From Streptomyces sp. NBC_01283 (GTDB lineage: Bacteria; Actinomycetota; Actinomycetes; Streptomycetales; Streptomycetaceae): a stretch of DNA of 64,000 nucleotides. The stretch spans positions 6,361,001 to 6,425,000 of the forward strand of contig NZ_CP108430.1 of NCBI RefSeq assembly GCF_041435335.1. Direction: 5' to 3'. The position numbers and the translations under genes were made by a program. A model generated the notes under the pieces. The model saw only the letters and a program-made list of their open reading frames with translations. It searched no databases and was not told where the DNA came from. Positions 19,873 to 29,086 of this stretch are shown here, piece after piece (the stretch's first letter is position 1; the number at the start of each line of letters is the position of its first letter).

Positions 19873-21038
19873 GAGGGCTCCTTGGAGCGAGCGGGGGCGC
19901 GGACAGGGGCGGCGGAATCGGCGGGCACCGGTGCCACGAAGGCGGGGAGCAGTCCGACCAGGACGGCCGCCGCGGGCCACAGCGGCAGGGCCGGTGCCGT
20001 CAGGGGGACCACCCCGGGGTGCAGGGCGGCAGTGTCGTAGGAGGCGGCCCAGATCGTCAGGCCCGCCACCGCGATCCCCGACCCGGCGACGAGCCAGGCG
20101 CGCACGCCCCAGGGGTCGGGGCGGTAGCGGGTGCGCACGGAGCGCCGGCCGCCGAGGCGCAGTCCGGCGAGCGCGGCGAGCAGACCGGCGGCCAGGACGG
20201 GCAGGCCGTAGCCCGTGCCGTCCGCGGAGAGCAGCCCGTACGTACCGGCGCAGACGCCCATCAGGCCGCCGAGCGTCAGGACCGCCGTCGCCCTGCGCAC
20301 CCCCGCGGGCACCGGCGCGCTGCGGCCGAAGCCCCGCGCGTCCATCGCGGCGGCCAGGGCGACCGACCGCTCCAGGGCGCCCTCCAGGACCGGGAGCCCG
20401 ACCTGGAGCAGCCCCCGGATGCCCCGGTCCGCGCGCCCGCGAAGGCGCCGCGCGGCCCGCAGGCGCTGCACATCCATGATCAGGTTCGGTGCGAACGTCA
20501 TCGCCACGACGATGGCGACCCCCACCTCGTACAGCGCGCCCGGCAGCGACTTGAGCAGCCGCGCCGGACTGGCGAGGGCGTTCGCGGCGCCCACGCAGAT
20601 CAGCAGACCCGCCAGGCGCACCCCGTCGTAGAGCGCGAAGAGCAGCCCCTCGGCCGTCACCCGGCCCCCGATCCGCACGCCCTTCGCCCAGTCGGGCAGC
20701 GGCACCTCGGGGAGCGTCATGATGACGTGCGTACCGGGGATGGGGGAGCCGAGGACGACGGCGAAGACGAGCCGGATCGCGATCACCACGAGACCCAGCT
20801 TCACGAAGGCGCCGTACGACCGAGCCCACGGCGCCGACGTCCTGCGCGCCGCCACGACATAGCCCGCGACGCCGATCAGCATCCCGAGCAGCAGCGGGTT
20901 GGTGGTGCGGGACGCCGCGACGCCGAGCCCGAGCGCCCACACCCACCAGGCGCCCGGGTGCAGCGCGTTGCTCCGGTGCGCCTCGGGGGCGAGGCGCCGC
21001 CGCAGCGCACCGGGAGCGGTGCTCGGGTGATCGGTCAT
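19869..21038 (-). CDS. ECF transporter T component (CbiQ family)
   Basis: A 389-residue membrane coupling protein. The ECF-T signature helices carry RLRAARRLRGRADRG and AAAMDARGFGRS, whose Ala-Arg-Gly motifs contact the ATPase. Helices near the N-terminus (GLGVAASRTTNPLLLGMLIG) and a longer than usual C-terminal membrane region are seen. The ATG at 21038 lies 7 bases after the stop of the preceding gene. It links the S component to the fused ATPase. Confidence 0.92.
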   Translation of the reverse strand: MTDHPSTAPGALRRRLAPEAHRSNALHPGAWWVWALGLGVAASRTTNPLLLGMLIGVAGYVVAARRTSAPWARSYGAFVKLGLVVIAIRLVFAVVLGSPIPGTHVIMTLPEVPLPDWAKGVRIGGRVTAEGLLFALYDGVRLAGLLICVGAANALASPARLLKSLPGALYEVGVAIVVAMTFAPNLIMDVQRLRAARRLRGRADRGIRGLLQVGLPVLEGALERSVALAAAMDARGFGRSAPVPAGVRRATAVLTLGGLMGVCAGTYGLLSADGTGYGLPVLAAGLLAALAGLRLGGRRSVRTRYRPDPWGVRAWLVAGSGIAVAGLTIWAASYDTAALHPGVVPLTAPALPLWPAAAVLVGLLPAFVAPVPADSAAPVRAPARSKEPS

Positions 21039-21045
21039 CGTGCGG

Positions 21046-21714
21046 TCAGCCGCGTCGGCGGCGTGCCTGCCAGACGGCGGCGCCGCCGAGCAGGGCGATG
21101 GCGGCCACACCCGCGATCAGACCGACGGAGGGGCCACCGGAGTCGCCGTCCTTGTCGCTCGCCGTCCGGTCCTGCTTCTTCCCGGACTCCCCGTCGCCCG
21201 AGACCTGTTCGCCGCAGCCGGACTTCGGGAAGTCCGCGATGGCGCACAGCAGGGCGTTGCTGTCGTAGCGCAGGGGCTTGGCGACCGCGGCCAGCGCGTC
21301 GGCGCTGGTCGCGTCGTCCGCGACCCGCGCGCATGCGGTACGCGGCTTCGGCGGGGTCTCGCCGTCGGGGGCGTCACCCGGCGTGCCGAAGTCGATGACC
21401 AGGGCGATCCGCTTGCGGTCGTCCTTGGCGGGGGTCTTGGCGCAGATGGTGTCGAAGTCCGCGGCGCCGCGCGGCTTCGCGGCGTCCTTCGAGTCGGCGG
21501 ACACGGAGAACCGGAAACCCTGCACGGCCCCGTCGTCGGGGCGTGCGGTGCTCGGCCCCTGGGTCGCGTACGCCCACGTGGAGCCGTCCCGGTCCCAGAA
21601 GGACCAGTAACGGTAGCCGGCGGCCTGGGCGGGGGCGGCGGCGAGGACGCCGGACAGGGCGGCGACGAGCGCCCCGGTCACCAGGCGCCCGCACCGCACG
21701 CGACCCCGCGTCAC
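21046..21714 (-). CDS. SCO2322-family secreted, membrane-anchored protein
   Basis: A 222-residue exported protein with a signal peptide ending AAAPAQAAG, an extracellular domain starting YRYWSFWDRDGSTWAYATQG, two to four Cys residues that could pair, a charged linker, and a C-terminal membrane helix with the tail WQARRRRG. It resembles the family named after S. coelicolor SCO2322. The GTG at 21714 overlaps the upstream stop (GTGA). Its place between a barrel protein and the ECF transporter suggests it helps capture or hand over cobalamin. Its W-Y/G-P-rich start is a little like the beta domain of transcobalamin, which is speculation. Confidence 0.8.
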   Translation of the reverse strand: MTRGRVRCGRLVTGALVAALSGVLAAAPAQAAGYRYWSFWDRDGSTWAYATQGPSTARPDDGAVQGFRFSVSADSKDAAKPRGAADFDTICAKTPAKDDRKRIALVIDFGTPGDAPDGETPPKPRTACARVADDATSADALAAVAKPLRYDSNALLCAIADFPKSGCGEQVSGDGESGKKQDRTASDKDGDSGGPSVGLIAGVAAIALLGGAAVWQARRRRG

Positions 21715-22928
21715 GGCTGCTGCTTCTTCTTGTTGCCGCTGTACAGGAAGCCGATGCCGGCACCGGCGACCAGACCGACACCGATGATCCACCAGACGCT
21801 GACGCCACTGTCGTCGTCGCTGTCCTTCTTCTCGTCGGCGGCCTCGGTCGCCTGCGGGGCCGGGCCGGTCGCGTTGAGCTGCTTGACCAGGTCCGCGCCG
21901 CCGAAGTCACGCGGGTCCAGGCCCGAGGCGCGGGCGGCGAAGATCAGCTGGGCGTACGCGGCCGGGCCGGACTTCTTGGCCCAGTCGGCGGAGTTCTTCG
22001 ACAGCCACTCGGCGGACTTCTTGGCCTGCTCCGGCTGGCCGGCCGCGGCGAGCGCGAGCACGGAGTCCGCGGTGTTGCCCAGGTCGGGCATGTTCTTGGC
22101 GCCGGGCATCGACGACATCAGGTGGTCGTCGCCCTTGGCGAGGGTCTTCAGGAGGTAGCCGGTGCCGTTCGAGGCCGCCTGCTCGGCGGTGTCCGCCTTC
22201 TCGCACTTCGGGGCGGCGGCCTTCTTCCCGGCGGGGTCGACGACCAGGCCCTTGCCGTGGGCGCCGAGCACACCGGCCGCCGTGGCGTCCGCGTTCGGCG
22301 AGAGCTTGCCGGACTTGGCGTCCGCGAGGCCGAAGGCGCCGCCGTCCTTGTCACAGCTCATCGAGAGCGCGGGCAGCGCGTCGTAGGGGGACTTGCCGCT
22401 CTGGGCCTTCACCGACTGCGGCTTCTCGCCCGCCGCGGCGAGGGCGCCGATCACGATGCCGGTCGAGTTGGCGTCGGAGGCCATGCCGGGGCTGTAGCCC
22501 CAGCCGCCGTCCTTGTTCTGCACCGACTTCAGCCAGTCGACGCCCTTGCCGACCGCCTTCTTCTGACCGCCGAGCGCGGCCAGGGCCTGCACGGCGGATG
22601 CGGTCGCGTTGCTGTCGAACATCGTCTTGGAGTCGCACGGCTCACCCGCGTCGGCGCGGTATGCGGCGAAACCGCCGCTCTCGCACTGCTGCCCGGTGAG
22701 CCAGTCGACGGACTTCGCGGCGGGCTTCACACCGGCCGAGTCCTGGGCGAGCAGGGCGTACGACTGCCGGAACACCCCGTCGAACTTGGGATCCGCGTCT
22801 CCGTAGAGCCCGGAGGGGAGGGCTGCGGAAGGCGACGGGGACGCGCTGTCCGCGAAAGCGGCCGGGGCGGCGGCCGAACCGATCACGGCGACGGCGGCCA
22901 GGACCGCTGCGCTGCGGCGAACGTTCAT
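21711..22928 (-). CDS. Membrane-anchored alpha/alpha-barrel protein, transcobalamin-like
   Basis: A 405-residue exported protein: signal peptide 1-26 ending AAFADS, then repeated helix pairs of the prenyltransferase/squalene-oxidase type (VDWLTGQQCESGGFAAY, VDWLKSVQNKDGGWGYS, CDKDGGAFGLAD), a charged Asp/Lys linker, a C-terminal helix VWWIIGVGLVAGAGIGFLY and a Lys-rich tail. The alpha6/alpha6 barrel is also the fold of the B12-binding alpha domain of transcobalamin and intrinsic factor. As first gene after a cobalamin riboswitch and ahead of an ECF transporter it is best read as a surface B12 capture protein. No LPXTG motif is seen. Confidence 0.82.
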   Translation of the reverse strand: MNVRRSAAVLAAVAVIGSAAAPAAFADSASPSPSAALPSGLYGDADPKFDGVFRQSYALLAQDSAGVKPAAKSVDWLTGQQCESGGFAAYRADAGEPCDSKTMFDSNATASAVQALAALGGQKKAVGKGVDWLKSVQNKDGGWGYSPGMASDANSTGIVIGALAAAGEKPQSVKAQSGKSPYDALPALSMSCDKDGGAFGLADAKSGKLSPNADATAAGVLGAHGKGLVVDPAGKKAAAPKCEKADTAEQAASNGTGYLLKTLAKGDDHLMSSMPGAKNMPDLGNTADSVLALAAAGQPEQAKKSAEWLSKNSADWAKKSGPAAYAQLIFAARASGLDPRDFGGADLVKQLNATGPAPQATEAADEKKDSDDDSGVSVWWIIGVGLVAGAGIGFLYSGNKKKQQP

Positions 22929-23029
22929 GATGCGGCGGGTGCCTCTCCCTGCGGGGGAGCGGGGCAGCACGGGCGCGTGCGGGCACGGGCACCGGGCGGC
23001 TCCGGCTCCGTATACCTCGACGGTGCCGT

Positions 23030-23165
23030 TCATCGGGGGCCCCGATGAAGCGAGCCGGTCATGCTCGGTACCGGGCATTCCGGCTCACCGCTGGACGCGG
23101 TACACGGCTGCGGGTCAGCGCCGGATTCGCACCGGCTTTCCCCCGTACGGGCATGATGACGACGG
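23030..23165 (-). ncRNA. Cobalamin riboswitch
   Basis: On the minus strand the leader contains the B12-box core GCCGGTGCGAATCCGGCGCT, followed by GACCCGCAGCCGTG and GAGCCGGAATGCCCGGTAC, the conserved order of cobalamin aptamers. Downstream is a perfect 9-bp hairpin (TTCATCGGG with CCCGATGAA, 23029-23049), which may be part of the switch. It ends about 100 bases before the ATG at 22928. Bound B12 is expected to turn the operon off. Boundaries are approximate. Confidence 0.88.
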
Positions 23166-23224
23166 GGTCACTCTACCGGCCCGTAGGGGGAGCGGTCCGG
23201 GGTGCCCGCCTCCCGGGCCGCAGG

Positions 23225-24274
23225 TCACACCGCCCGGTAGCGCACCGGATCGTGGCCGACCGCCTCGGCACGCCCCAGCTTCACCAGACGCCGCACATGG
23301 GCCTCGGCCTCGGAGACCGCGATGTTCCGCGAGCCGTAGCGGATCTGGGCCCAGGGGCGGTTCCACTCCATCTGCTCGGCGAGCTGCCAGGGCGTGAGCG
23401 GCTCGGCCAGGAGGGCGAGCAGGTCCGTCAGACGCTCCTCGTGGTGGGCCAGGATCTCCCGCACACGGGCCGGGGCGTCGGCGAACGCGTACTGGTGGGC
23501 CGGAAGCACCTCGGCGGGGCCCAGGCGGCCGATGCGCTCCAGGGAGTCGAGGTAGTCGCCGAGCGGATCGGTGACGGTCTCGTCGTCGGGGTCCTCGTAC
23601 AGGCCGATGTGCGGGGTGATCCCGGGGAGCAGATGGTCGCCGGAGAACAGCCGGCCGTGGCCCGGCAGCCGCGCCGGGTGCTCCTCCTCCAGGTGCAGGC
23701 AGACGTGGCCCGGGGTGTGGCCGGGGGTCCAGATCGCGCGGAGCCTGCGCCCCGGCAGTTCGAGGAGCTCGCCGGGGGCGATGCCGCGGTCGGGGAGCGC
23801 GGCGGCGAGGCCGGGCAGCCGGGGCGCGCGGCCCGCGTCACGGGCCGCCACCAGGGGGGCCAGGTGGTCGGCGGGGGCTCCGGCGGCCGTCAGCTTCTCC
23901 ACCATGTAGTCGAACCAGCGCTCGGGGGGCCCGGTCCGCGTACGGCGTACGACCGACGCGTCCGCCTCGTGCATCGCGATCCACGCGCCGGACGCCTCGC
24001 GGACCTTGGCGGACAGACCGTGGTGGTCGGGGTGGTGGTGGGTGATGACGACGCCGTGCACCGCGTCGGCGGACGTGCCGCAGGCGGTGAGGCCCTCGGC
24101 GAGGGCGTCCCAGGACGTGGGGTCGTCCCAGCCCGTGTCGATGAGGACAGGGCCGGCGTCCGTGTCCAGGAGGTGGACCAGGGTGAAGCCCAGGGGGTTG
24201 TCCGGGATGGGGACCTTGATGCTCCACACGCCGCCGCCGTGGTCGGTCGCCTTCGGATCGGTCACCTGCGTCAT
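23225..24274 (-). CDS. MBL-fold metallohydrolase
   Basis: A 349-residue metallo-beta-lactamase-fold hydrolase. The metal motif THHHPDHHG gives His79, His81, Asp83 and His84; further ligands are in TPGHTPGHVCLH and FSGDHLLPG. A C-terminal winged-helix-like segment (LTPWQLAEQMEWNRPWAQIR, then AEAHVRRLVKLGRAE) is typical of a subgroup acting on thioesters or other small esters. It diverges from an aldehyde dehydrogenase with two KstR-like sites between, so it may hydrolyse an acyl-CoA or lactone in the same pathway; that is inference. Confidence 0.88.
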   Translation of the reverse strand: MTQVTDPKATDHGGGVWSIKVPIPDNPLGFTLVHLLDTDAGPVLIDTGWDDPTSWDALAEGLTACGTSADAVHGVVITHHHPDHHGLSAKVREASGAWIAMHEADASVVRRTRTGPPERWFDYMVEKLTAAGAPADHLAPLVAARDAGRAPRLPGLAAALPDRGIAPGELLELPGRRLRAIWTPGHTPGHVCLHLEEEHPARLPGHGRLFSGDHLLPGITPHIGLYEDPDDETVTDPLGDYLDSLERIGRLGPAEVLPAHQYAFADAPARVREILAHHEERLTDLLALLAEPLTPWQLAEQMEWNRPWAQIRYGSRNIAVSEAEAHVRRLVKLGRAEAVGHDPVRYRAV

Positions 24275-24333
24275 CGGGCACCCTCGCCTCTCGTCGGCTG
24301 CACGGCCACGACCACGGCCGTCGTCACCATAAC

Positions 24334-24347
24334 TAGAACTAGTTCCA
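24334..24347. promoter_or_regulatory. KstR-like site, MBL side
   Basis: TAGAACTAGTTCCA matches the KstR core TnnAACnnGTTnnA exactly, with the perfect inner palindrome GAACTAGTTC at 24336-24345. It lies 60 bases upstream of the MBL hydrolase start. Confidence 0.75.
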
Positions 24348-24412
24348 ATGATCGCCCAAGTCGACTGTTTCGACAGGTTACTTGCATCTCGCTCTCCGTG
24401 GACTACTGGAAC

Positions 24413-24431
24413 TAGAACTGGTATCAGTTCT
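24413..24431. promoter_or_regulatory. KstR-like palindrome, aldehyde dehydrogenase side
   Basis: AGAACTG at 24414-24420 and CAGTTCT at 24425-24431 form 7-base arms around GTAT. The frame TAGAACTGGTATCA (24413-24426) is one base off the KstR core. It lies 57 bases before the aldehyde dehydrogenase start. Confidence 0.65.
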
Positions 24432-24487
24432 GAAACAGTGTCAGAAAGCGTGCCGCGCAGGCGGAATCCCGCAGGAGGCAGTCAGCC

Positions 24488-25954
24488 ATGACCGAGCTCG
24501 TGGAACACGGACAGCTTTTTATCGGCGGGGAGCTGGTGGACCCCCTCGGCAAGGACGTCATCGAGGTGGTCTCGCCGCACACCGGCCAGCTCTTCGCGCG
24601 TGTGCCGCACGCGGCGCCCGCCGATGTCGACCGGGCCGTCGCCACCGCGCGCAAGGCGTTCGAGGAGGGCCCCTGGCCCCGGATGACGCTCGACGAGCGG
24701 ATCGAGGTCGTCACGAAGATCAAGGACGCGTTCGCCGTACGGCACGAGGAGATCGCCCGCGTCATCAGCTCCGAGAACGGCACCCCGTACACGGCGAGCG
24801 TGATGGTGCAGTCCCTCGCCTCGATGATGGTCTGGGACTCGGCGCTCACGGTCGCGAAGAACTTCACGTACGAAGAGGCGCGCGACGGAGCCCTCGGCAA
24901 GATCCTCGTACGGCGCGAGCCGGTCGGTGTGGTGGCGGCCGTGGTGCCGTGGAACGTCCCGCAGTTCACCGCCGCGGCCAAGCTCGCGCCCGCGCTGCTC
25001 GCCGGGTGTCCGGTGATCCTCAAGACCTCGCCCGAGACGCCGCTCGACGCCTACATACTCGCCGACATCGCCCATGAGGCAGGGCTGCCGAAGGGCGTGC
25101 TCTCGATCCTCTCGGCGGACCGCGAGGTCAGCGAGTACCTCGTCGGGCACCCCGGCGTCGACAAGGTGTCCTTCACCGGTTCCGTCGGCGCGGGCAAGCG
25201 CGTGATGGAGGTCGCCGCGCGCAATCTCACGCGCGTGACCCTGGAGTTGGGCGGCAAGTCGGCCGCCGTGATCCTGCCGGACGCGGACGCGTCGGCGGCG
25301 GTCGCCGGCATCGTCCCCTTCGCCTGGATGATCAACGGCCAGGCGTGCGTGGCCCAGACCCGCATCCTCGTGCCTCGCTCGCGCTACGACGAGTTCGCCG
25401 AGGCCTTCGCCGCCGCGGCGTCCGCGCTCAAGGTCGGCGACCCGCTCGACCCGGAGACCGAACTGGGCCCGCTCGTCGCCAAGCGCCAGCAGCAGCGCTC
25501 GCTCGACTACATCCGCATCGGCCAGGAGGAGGGCGCCAAGATCCTCGCGGGCGGCGGGCGTCCGCCCGGGTTCGACGACGGCTGGTACGTCGAGCCGACG
25601 CTCTTCGGCGGCGTGGACAACTCGATGCGCATCGCCCGCGAGGAGATCTTCGGCCCGGTCATCTGCCTCATCCCGTACGGCGACGAGAGCGAGGCCGTGA
25701 AGATCGCCAACGACTCCGACTACGGGCTCAGCGGCAGCGTGTGGACGGCGGACGTGGAGCGCGGTATCGACGTCGCGCGCCGGGTGCGCACCGGGACGTA
25801 CTCGGTGAACACCTTCAGCCTCGACATGCTCGGCCCGTTCGGCGGCTACAAGAACTCCGGTCTCGGGCGGGAGTTCGGGCCCGAGGGGTACGGCGAGTAC
25901 TTCGAGCACAAGATGATCCACCTGCCCGCGGGCTACGAGGGGACGGGTGCCTGA
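24488..25954 (+). CDS. NAD(P)-dependent aldehyde dehydrogenase, Rv0223c-like
   Basis: A 488-residue aldehyde dehydrogenase oxidising an aldehyde to an acid. Catalytic Cys287 lies in NGQACVAQTRI and general base Glu253 in LELGGKSAAV; the cofactor loop FTGSVGAGKRV is intact. The ends SPFGGYKNSG-like (here GPFGGYKNSGLGREFG) and LFIGGELVDP recall Mycobacterium Rv0223c, a KstR-regulon enzyme. In this context it could turn the P450/alcohol-dehydrogenase product into a carboxylate for CoA ligation. The ATG at 24488 follows GCAGGAGGCA. It overlaps the ferredoxin by one base. Confidence 0.92.
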   Translation: MTELVEHGQLFIGGELVDPLGKDVIEVVSPHTGQLFARVPHAAPADVDRAVATARKAFEEGPWPRMTLDERIEVVTKIKDAFAVRHEEIARVISSENGTPYTASVMVQSLASMMVWDSALTVAKNFTYEEARDGALGKILVRREPVGVVAAVVPWNVPQFTAAAKLAPALLAGCPVILKTSPETPLDAYILADIAHEAGLPKGVLSILSADREVSEYLVGHPGVDKVSFTGSVGAGKRVMEVAARNLTRVTLELGGKSAAVILPDADASAAVAGIVPFAWMINGQACVAQTRILVPRSRYDEFAEAFAAAASALKVGDPLDPETELGPLVAKRQQQRSLDYIRIGQEEGAKILAGGGRPPGFDDGWYVEPTLFGGVDNSMRIAREEIFGPVICLIPYGDESEAVKIANDSDYGLSGSVWTADVERGIDVARRVRTGTYSVNTFSLDMLGPFGGYKNSGLGREFGPEGYGEYFEHKMIHLPAGYEGTGA

Positions 25955-26187
25955 TGGGTGACCGCTGGCACGTCGAGGTGGACCGGTCGGTCTGCATCGG
26001 CTCCGGGATGTGCGTGATCACGGCGCCGGGCGGCTTCGCGCTCGACTCCGCCCGTCAGTCGCACCCCGCGGATCCCGAGACCGACGCCAACGAAAAGGTG
26101 CTCGAAGCGGCCGAGGGGTGCCCGGTCGAGGCGATCACGATCACGTTGTCCGGAAGTGGTGAGGTCGTCTTTCCGCCGGAGGACTGA
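25954..26187 (+). CDS. 3Fe-4S ferredoxin (P450 electron donor type)
   Basis: A 77-residue ferredoxin with three cluster cysteines: Cys14 and Cys20 in VCIGSGMC, and Cys56 in GCPVEAI. The missing fourth cysteine fits a single [3Fe-4S] cluster, the form that passes electrons to actinobacterial P450s. It starts in a TGATG overlap with the aldehyde dehydrogenase. No ferredoxin reductase is nearby. The CYP125-like enzyme 11 kb away, under a similar operator, is a likely client. Confidence 0.92.
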   Translation: MGDRWHVEVDRSVCIGSGMCVITAPGGFALDSARQSHPADPETDANEKVLEAAEGCPVEAITITLSGSGEVVFPPED

Positions 26188-26414
26188 CGGGATTCGCCCC
26201 GCGGGCCGACCGGGTTCGCTCTGGCAACGGGATTTACTTCCGTGATGCGATCCGCGCTGGTTTGTGCGGTTCCTATGTGCTTTATGTGCGCTCGAACGGG
26301 TGCGAACAGGACTTTACCCATGCGTTCTGCATACCTGATCGATGACATCCGTGACTGTCCGTCCCCTTTGCGGCCTGGAACTGTCGGACCCAGACGACAT
26401 GGGGAGAGGACGAC
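26188..26414. other. Promoter region of the ram operon
   Basis: This 227-base region is less GC-rich than its surroundings. It holds a direct repeat TATGTGC / TATGTGCG (26274-26280 and 26283-26290) and paired TGCGTTC/TGCATAC-like stretches. RamR is expected to bind upstream of ramC; I could not recognise its sites with certainty. Confidence 0.4.
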
Positions 26415-29042
26415 GTGGACAAGCGGTACGAGGTCTACTGTCTGGCCGACAGGCACTTCTACGAGACTCCGGACCGCTTGTCCGTGGGCAAGAACGCCCC
26501 TGAGTTCGAGACGGCGCGGCGCCCGGTCCCGCAAGGGTGGCTGTCGGCCCGCGAGGGCGACTGGCTGACCTTCGTCCCGCTCGGCGACGACGGGCGCGCA
26601 CGTCCCGCGCCGCAGCAGGGCTGGAAGATCCACGTGTCCGCCACGCTGGAGAACGCGGACCGCATAGCCGCCGCCGTCCGCGAGTACTGCGTCCCGCGCG
26701 CCGTGCCCTTCAAGTTCATCGCGGGGCCGCACCTGCTCCACCTGCGCAACAGCAAGTACGCGGGACGCGACGGCAGCGGCAAGTTCGCGACGCTCTACCC
26801 GTCCGACGAGGATCAACTTCACGCGATACTCAACGAGTTGGGCAAGACCCTCGAAGGATGCGAGGGGCCCTACATCCTCACCGACCTGCGCTGGCAGGAA
26901 GGGCCGCTGTACGTCAGGTACGGCGCCTTCACCCGCCGCATGTGCGTCAACGAGCGCGGCAGTCTCGTGCTCGCCGTCGAGGACGACCAGGGCCGCCTCG
27001 TCCCCGACTCGCGCGACCCGGCCTTCAAGGTCCCCGAGTGGGTGACGCTGCCGCCGTTCCTGGAGGCGCAGCTCGCCGCGCGCAACAACACGACGGTCGG
27101 CGACCTGCCGTACCGCATGGAGAAGGCGCTGCACTTCTCCAACGGCGGCGGGGTCTACGCGGGCACCGATACCCGGGACGGCCGCAAGGTCGTCCTGAAG
27201 GAGGGCCGGCCGCACGCGGGCCTGGCATCCGACGGGGCCGACGCCGTGGCCCGCCTGGAGCGCGAACGGGGCGCGCTGGAGAAGCTGGCGGGTCTCGGTG
27301 TCGCGCCCGAGGTGCGCGACTGGTTCGAACTCGGCGGCCACCGCTTCCTCGTCATGGACTTCCTGGAGGGCAGCACCCTCAACTCCTTCTTCGCGGACCG
27401 GCATCCGCTGCTCGTCAGCGAGCCGGACCCGGACGCGGTCGCCTCGTACACGGCCTGGGCGCTGCGGATGCACCGCGCCGTCGAGGAGGCCGTCGCCGCC
27501 GTGCACGAGCGGGGTGTCGTCTTCAACGACCTCCACATGTTCAACATCATGGTCGCGCCCGACGAACAGTCCGTCTCCCTCCTCGACTTCGAGGCGGCGA
27601 CGCGGGTGGGAGAGGGCGGCCGCCAGGTCGTGGCCCACCCCGGCTTCATCGCACCCGCCGACCGCGAGGGCGTGGACGTCGACCGCTACGCTCTCGCGTG
27701 CCTGCGGCTCGCCCTCTTCCTGCCGATCACCACGCTCCTCGCCGTCGACCGGGGCAAGGCCGCCCACCTCGCCGCGGTGATCGCCGAGCAGTTCCCCGAC
27801 ATACCGCGGGAGTTCCTCGACGAAGCCGTGGCGGAGATCGAGCGCGGCGGACGGGACCGGGCCCGCGCGGCGGGTGCCGCGAAGCCGGTGACCGGGCAGG
27901 CCGCACCGCTCGTCGACGTCGCCGACTGGCCGTACAGCCGGGACTCGATGGTCAAGGCCATCCTCGCCTCGGCCACCCCCGAGCGCGACGACCGGCTCTT
28001 CCCCGGCGACATCGCGCAGTTCACCGACGGCGGCGGGCTCGGCCTCGCGCACGGCGCGGCCGGCGTGCTGCTCGCCCTCGCCGAGAGCGGCGCCGAACGC
28101 TACGAGGAGGGCGAGCGCTGGCTCCTGAAGCACACCGAGCCCGCACCGCCCGGCACACCCCTCGGACTCAACGACGGCCTCGCGGGCATCGCCCACGTCC
28201 TCGAACGCCTCGGCCACCGCACCCGCGCGCTCGACCTGATGGAGCTCGTCCTCCGGGAGAACTGGCAACGGCTCCCCTCCGACCTGGACGGCGGCCTCGC
28301 CGGACTCGGCCTCGCCCTCGACGCCCTCGCGCACAGCACCGGCGAGGAGGCGCTCGCCCAGCACGCCCTGCAGGCCGCGCAGGTGATCGGTGAGCGGCTG
28401 ACCTCCCAGAGCCCGCCGAAGGGACGGCCACGGGCCGGTCTGCTGCACGGCGACACCGGCCCCGCACTCCTCTTCCTGCGGCTCTACGAGAGGAACGGCG
28501 ACCCCGCGCTCCTCGACCTGGCGGCACGGGCCCTGCGCGCGGACCTCGCCCGGTGCGTGGCACGGCCGGACGGCAGCCTCGGGGTGGACGAGGGCTGGCG
28601 CACGATGCCGTACCTCGGCGACGGCAGCGTGGGCATCGGGATGGTCCTCGACGACTACCTCGCGCACCGGGACGACGCCGGGTTCGAGGCCGTGCGGCCG
28701 GGCATCCTGTCCACCGCGCGCTCACGCTTCTGCGTACAGCCGGGCCTCTACCAGGGGCGGGCCGGATTCCTGCTGCACCTCAACCGCAGCACCGCGCCCG
28801 GCATCACGCCCGAGGACGTCCCCGCGCAGATCGAGGGACTCGGCTGGTTCGCGATGCCGTACGCCGGCCAACTCGCGTTCCCCGGCAACCAGATGCTGCG
28901 CCTTTCCATGGACCTGCACACCGGAACGGCGGGCTGTCTTCTCGCCCTCGCCGCCGCCCTGGGGGACGGCGGAGCACACGTCCCCTTCCTGCCGCCGCTC
29001 AGGCGGCCCCAGAGCCGGTCCCGCCACGCGGCGGGGTCGTGA
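26415..29042 (+). CDS. ramC: Class III lanthipeptide synthetase (RamC/AmfT)
   Basis: An 875-residue trifunctional LanKC enzyme that phosphorylates Ser in the RamS core, eliminates the phosphate and closes the (labionin) rings. The N-terminal lyase covers about residues 1-220. The kinase covers about 230-480, with Lys262 in VVLKEGRPH, catalytic Asp372 in FNDLHMFNIM and Asp391 in LLDFEAA. The C-terminal cyclase is LanC-like (LLHGDTGPALLF with His678) but, as in other class III enzymes, shows no clear zinc-ligand set. The GTG at 26415 follows GGAGAGGA. It heads the operon and is 44 bases from the precursor gene. Confidence 0.95.
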   Translation: MDKRYEVYCLADRHFYETPDRLSVGKNAPEFETARRPVPQGWLSAREGDWLTFVPLGDDGRARPAPQQGWKIHVSATLENADRIAAAVREYCVPRAVPFKFIAGPHLLHLRNSKYAGRDGSGKFATLYPSDEDQLHAILNELGKTLEGCEGPYILTDLRWQEGPLYVRYGAFTRRMCVNERGSLVLAVEDDQGRLVPDSRDPAFKVPEWVTLPPFLEAQLAARNNTTVGDLPYRMEKALHFSNGGGVYAGTDTRDGRKVVLKEGRPHAGLASDGADAVARLERERGALEKLAGLGVAPEVRDWFELGGHRFLVMDFLEGSTLNSFFADRHPLLVSEPDPDAVASYTAWALRMHRAVEEAVAAVHERGVVFNDLHMFNIMVAPDEQSVSLLDFEAATRVGEGGRQVVAHPGFIAPADREGVDVDRYALACLRLALFLPITTLLAVDRGKAAHLAAVIAEQFPDIPREFLDEAVAEIERGGRDRARAAGAAKPVTGQAAPLVDVADWPYSRDSMVKAILASATPERDDRLFPGDIAQFTDGGGLGLAHGAAGVLLALAESGAERYEEGERWLLKHTEPAPPGTPLGLNDGLAGIAHVLERLGHRTRALDLMELVLRENWQRLPSDLDGGLAGLGLALDALAHSTGEEALAQHALQAAQVIGERLTSQSPPKGRPRAGLLHGDTGPALLFLRLYERNGDPALLDLAARALRADLARCVARPDGSLGVDEGWRTMPYLGDGSVGIGMVLDDYLAHRDDAGFEAVRPGILSTARSRFCVQPGLYQGRAGFLLHLNRSTAPGITPEDVPAQIEGLGWFAMPYAGQLAFPGNQMLRLSMDLHTGTAGCLLALAAALGDGGAHVPFLPPLRRPQSRSRHAAGS

Positions 29043-29086
29043 CACCACCCATAGGACAACTACGTCCCCAAAAGAGAGGGAAGATC

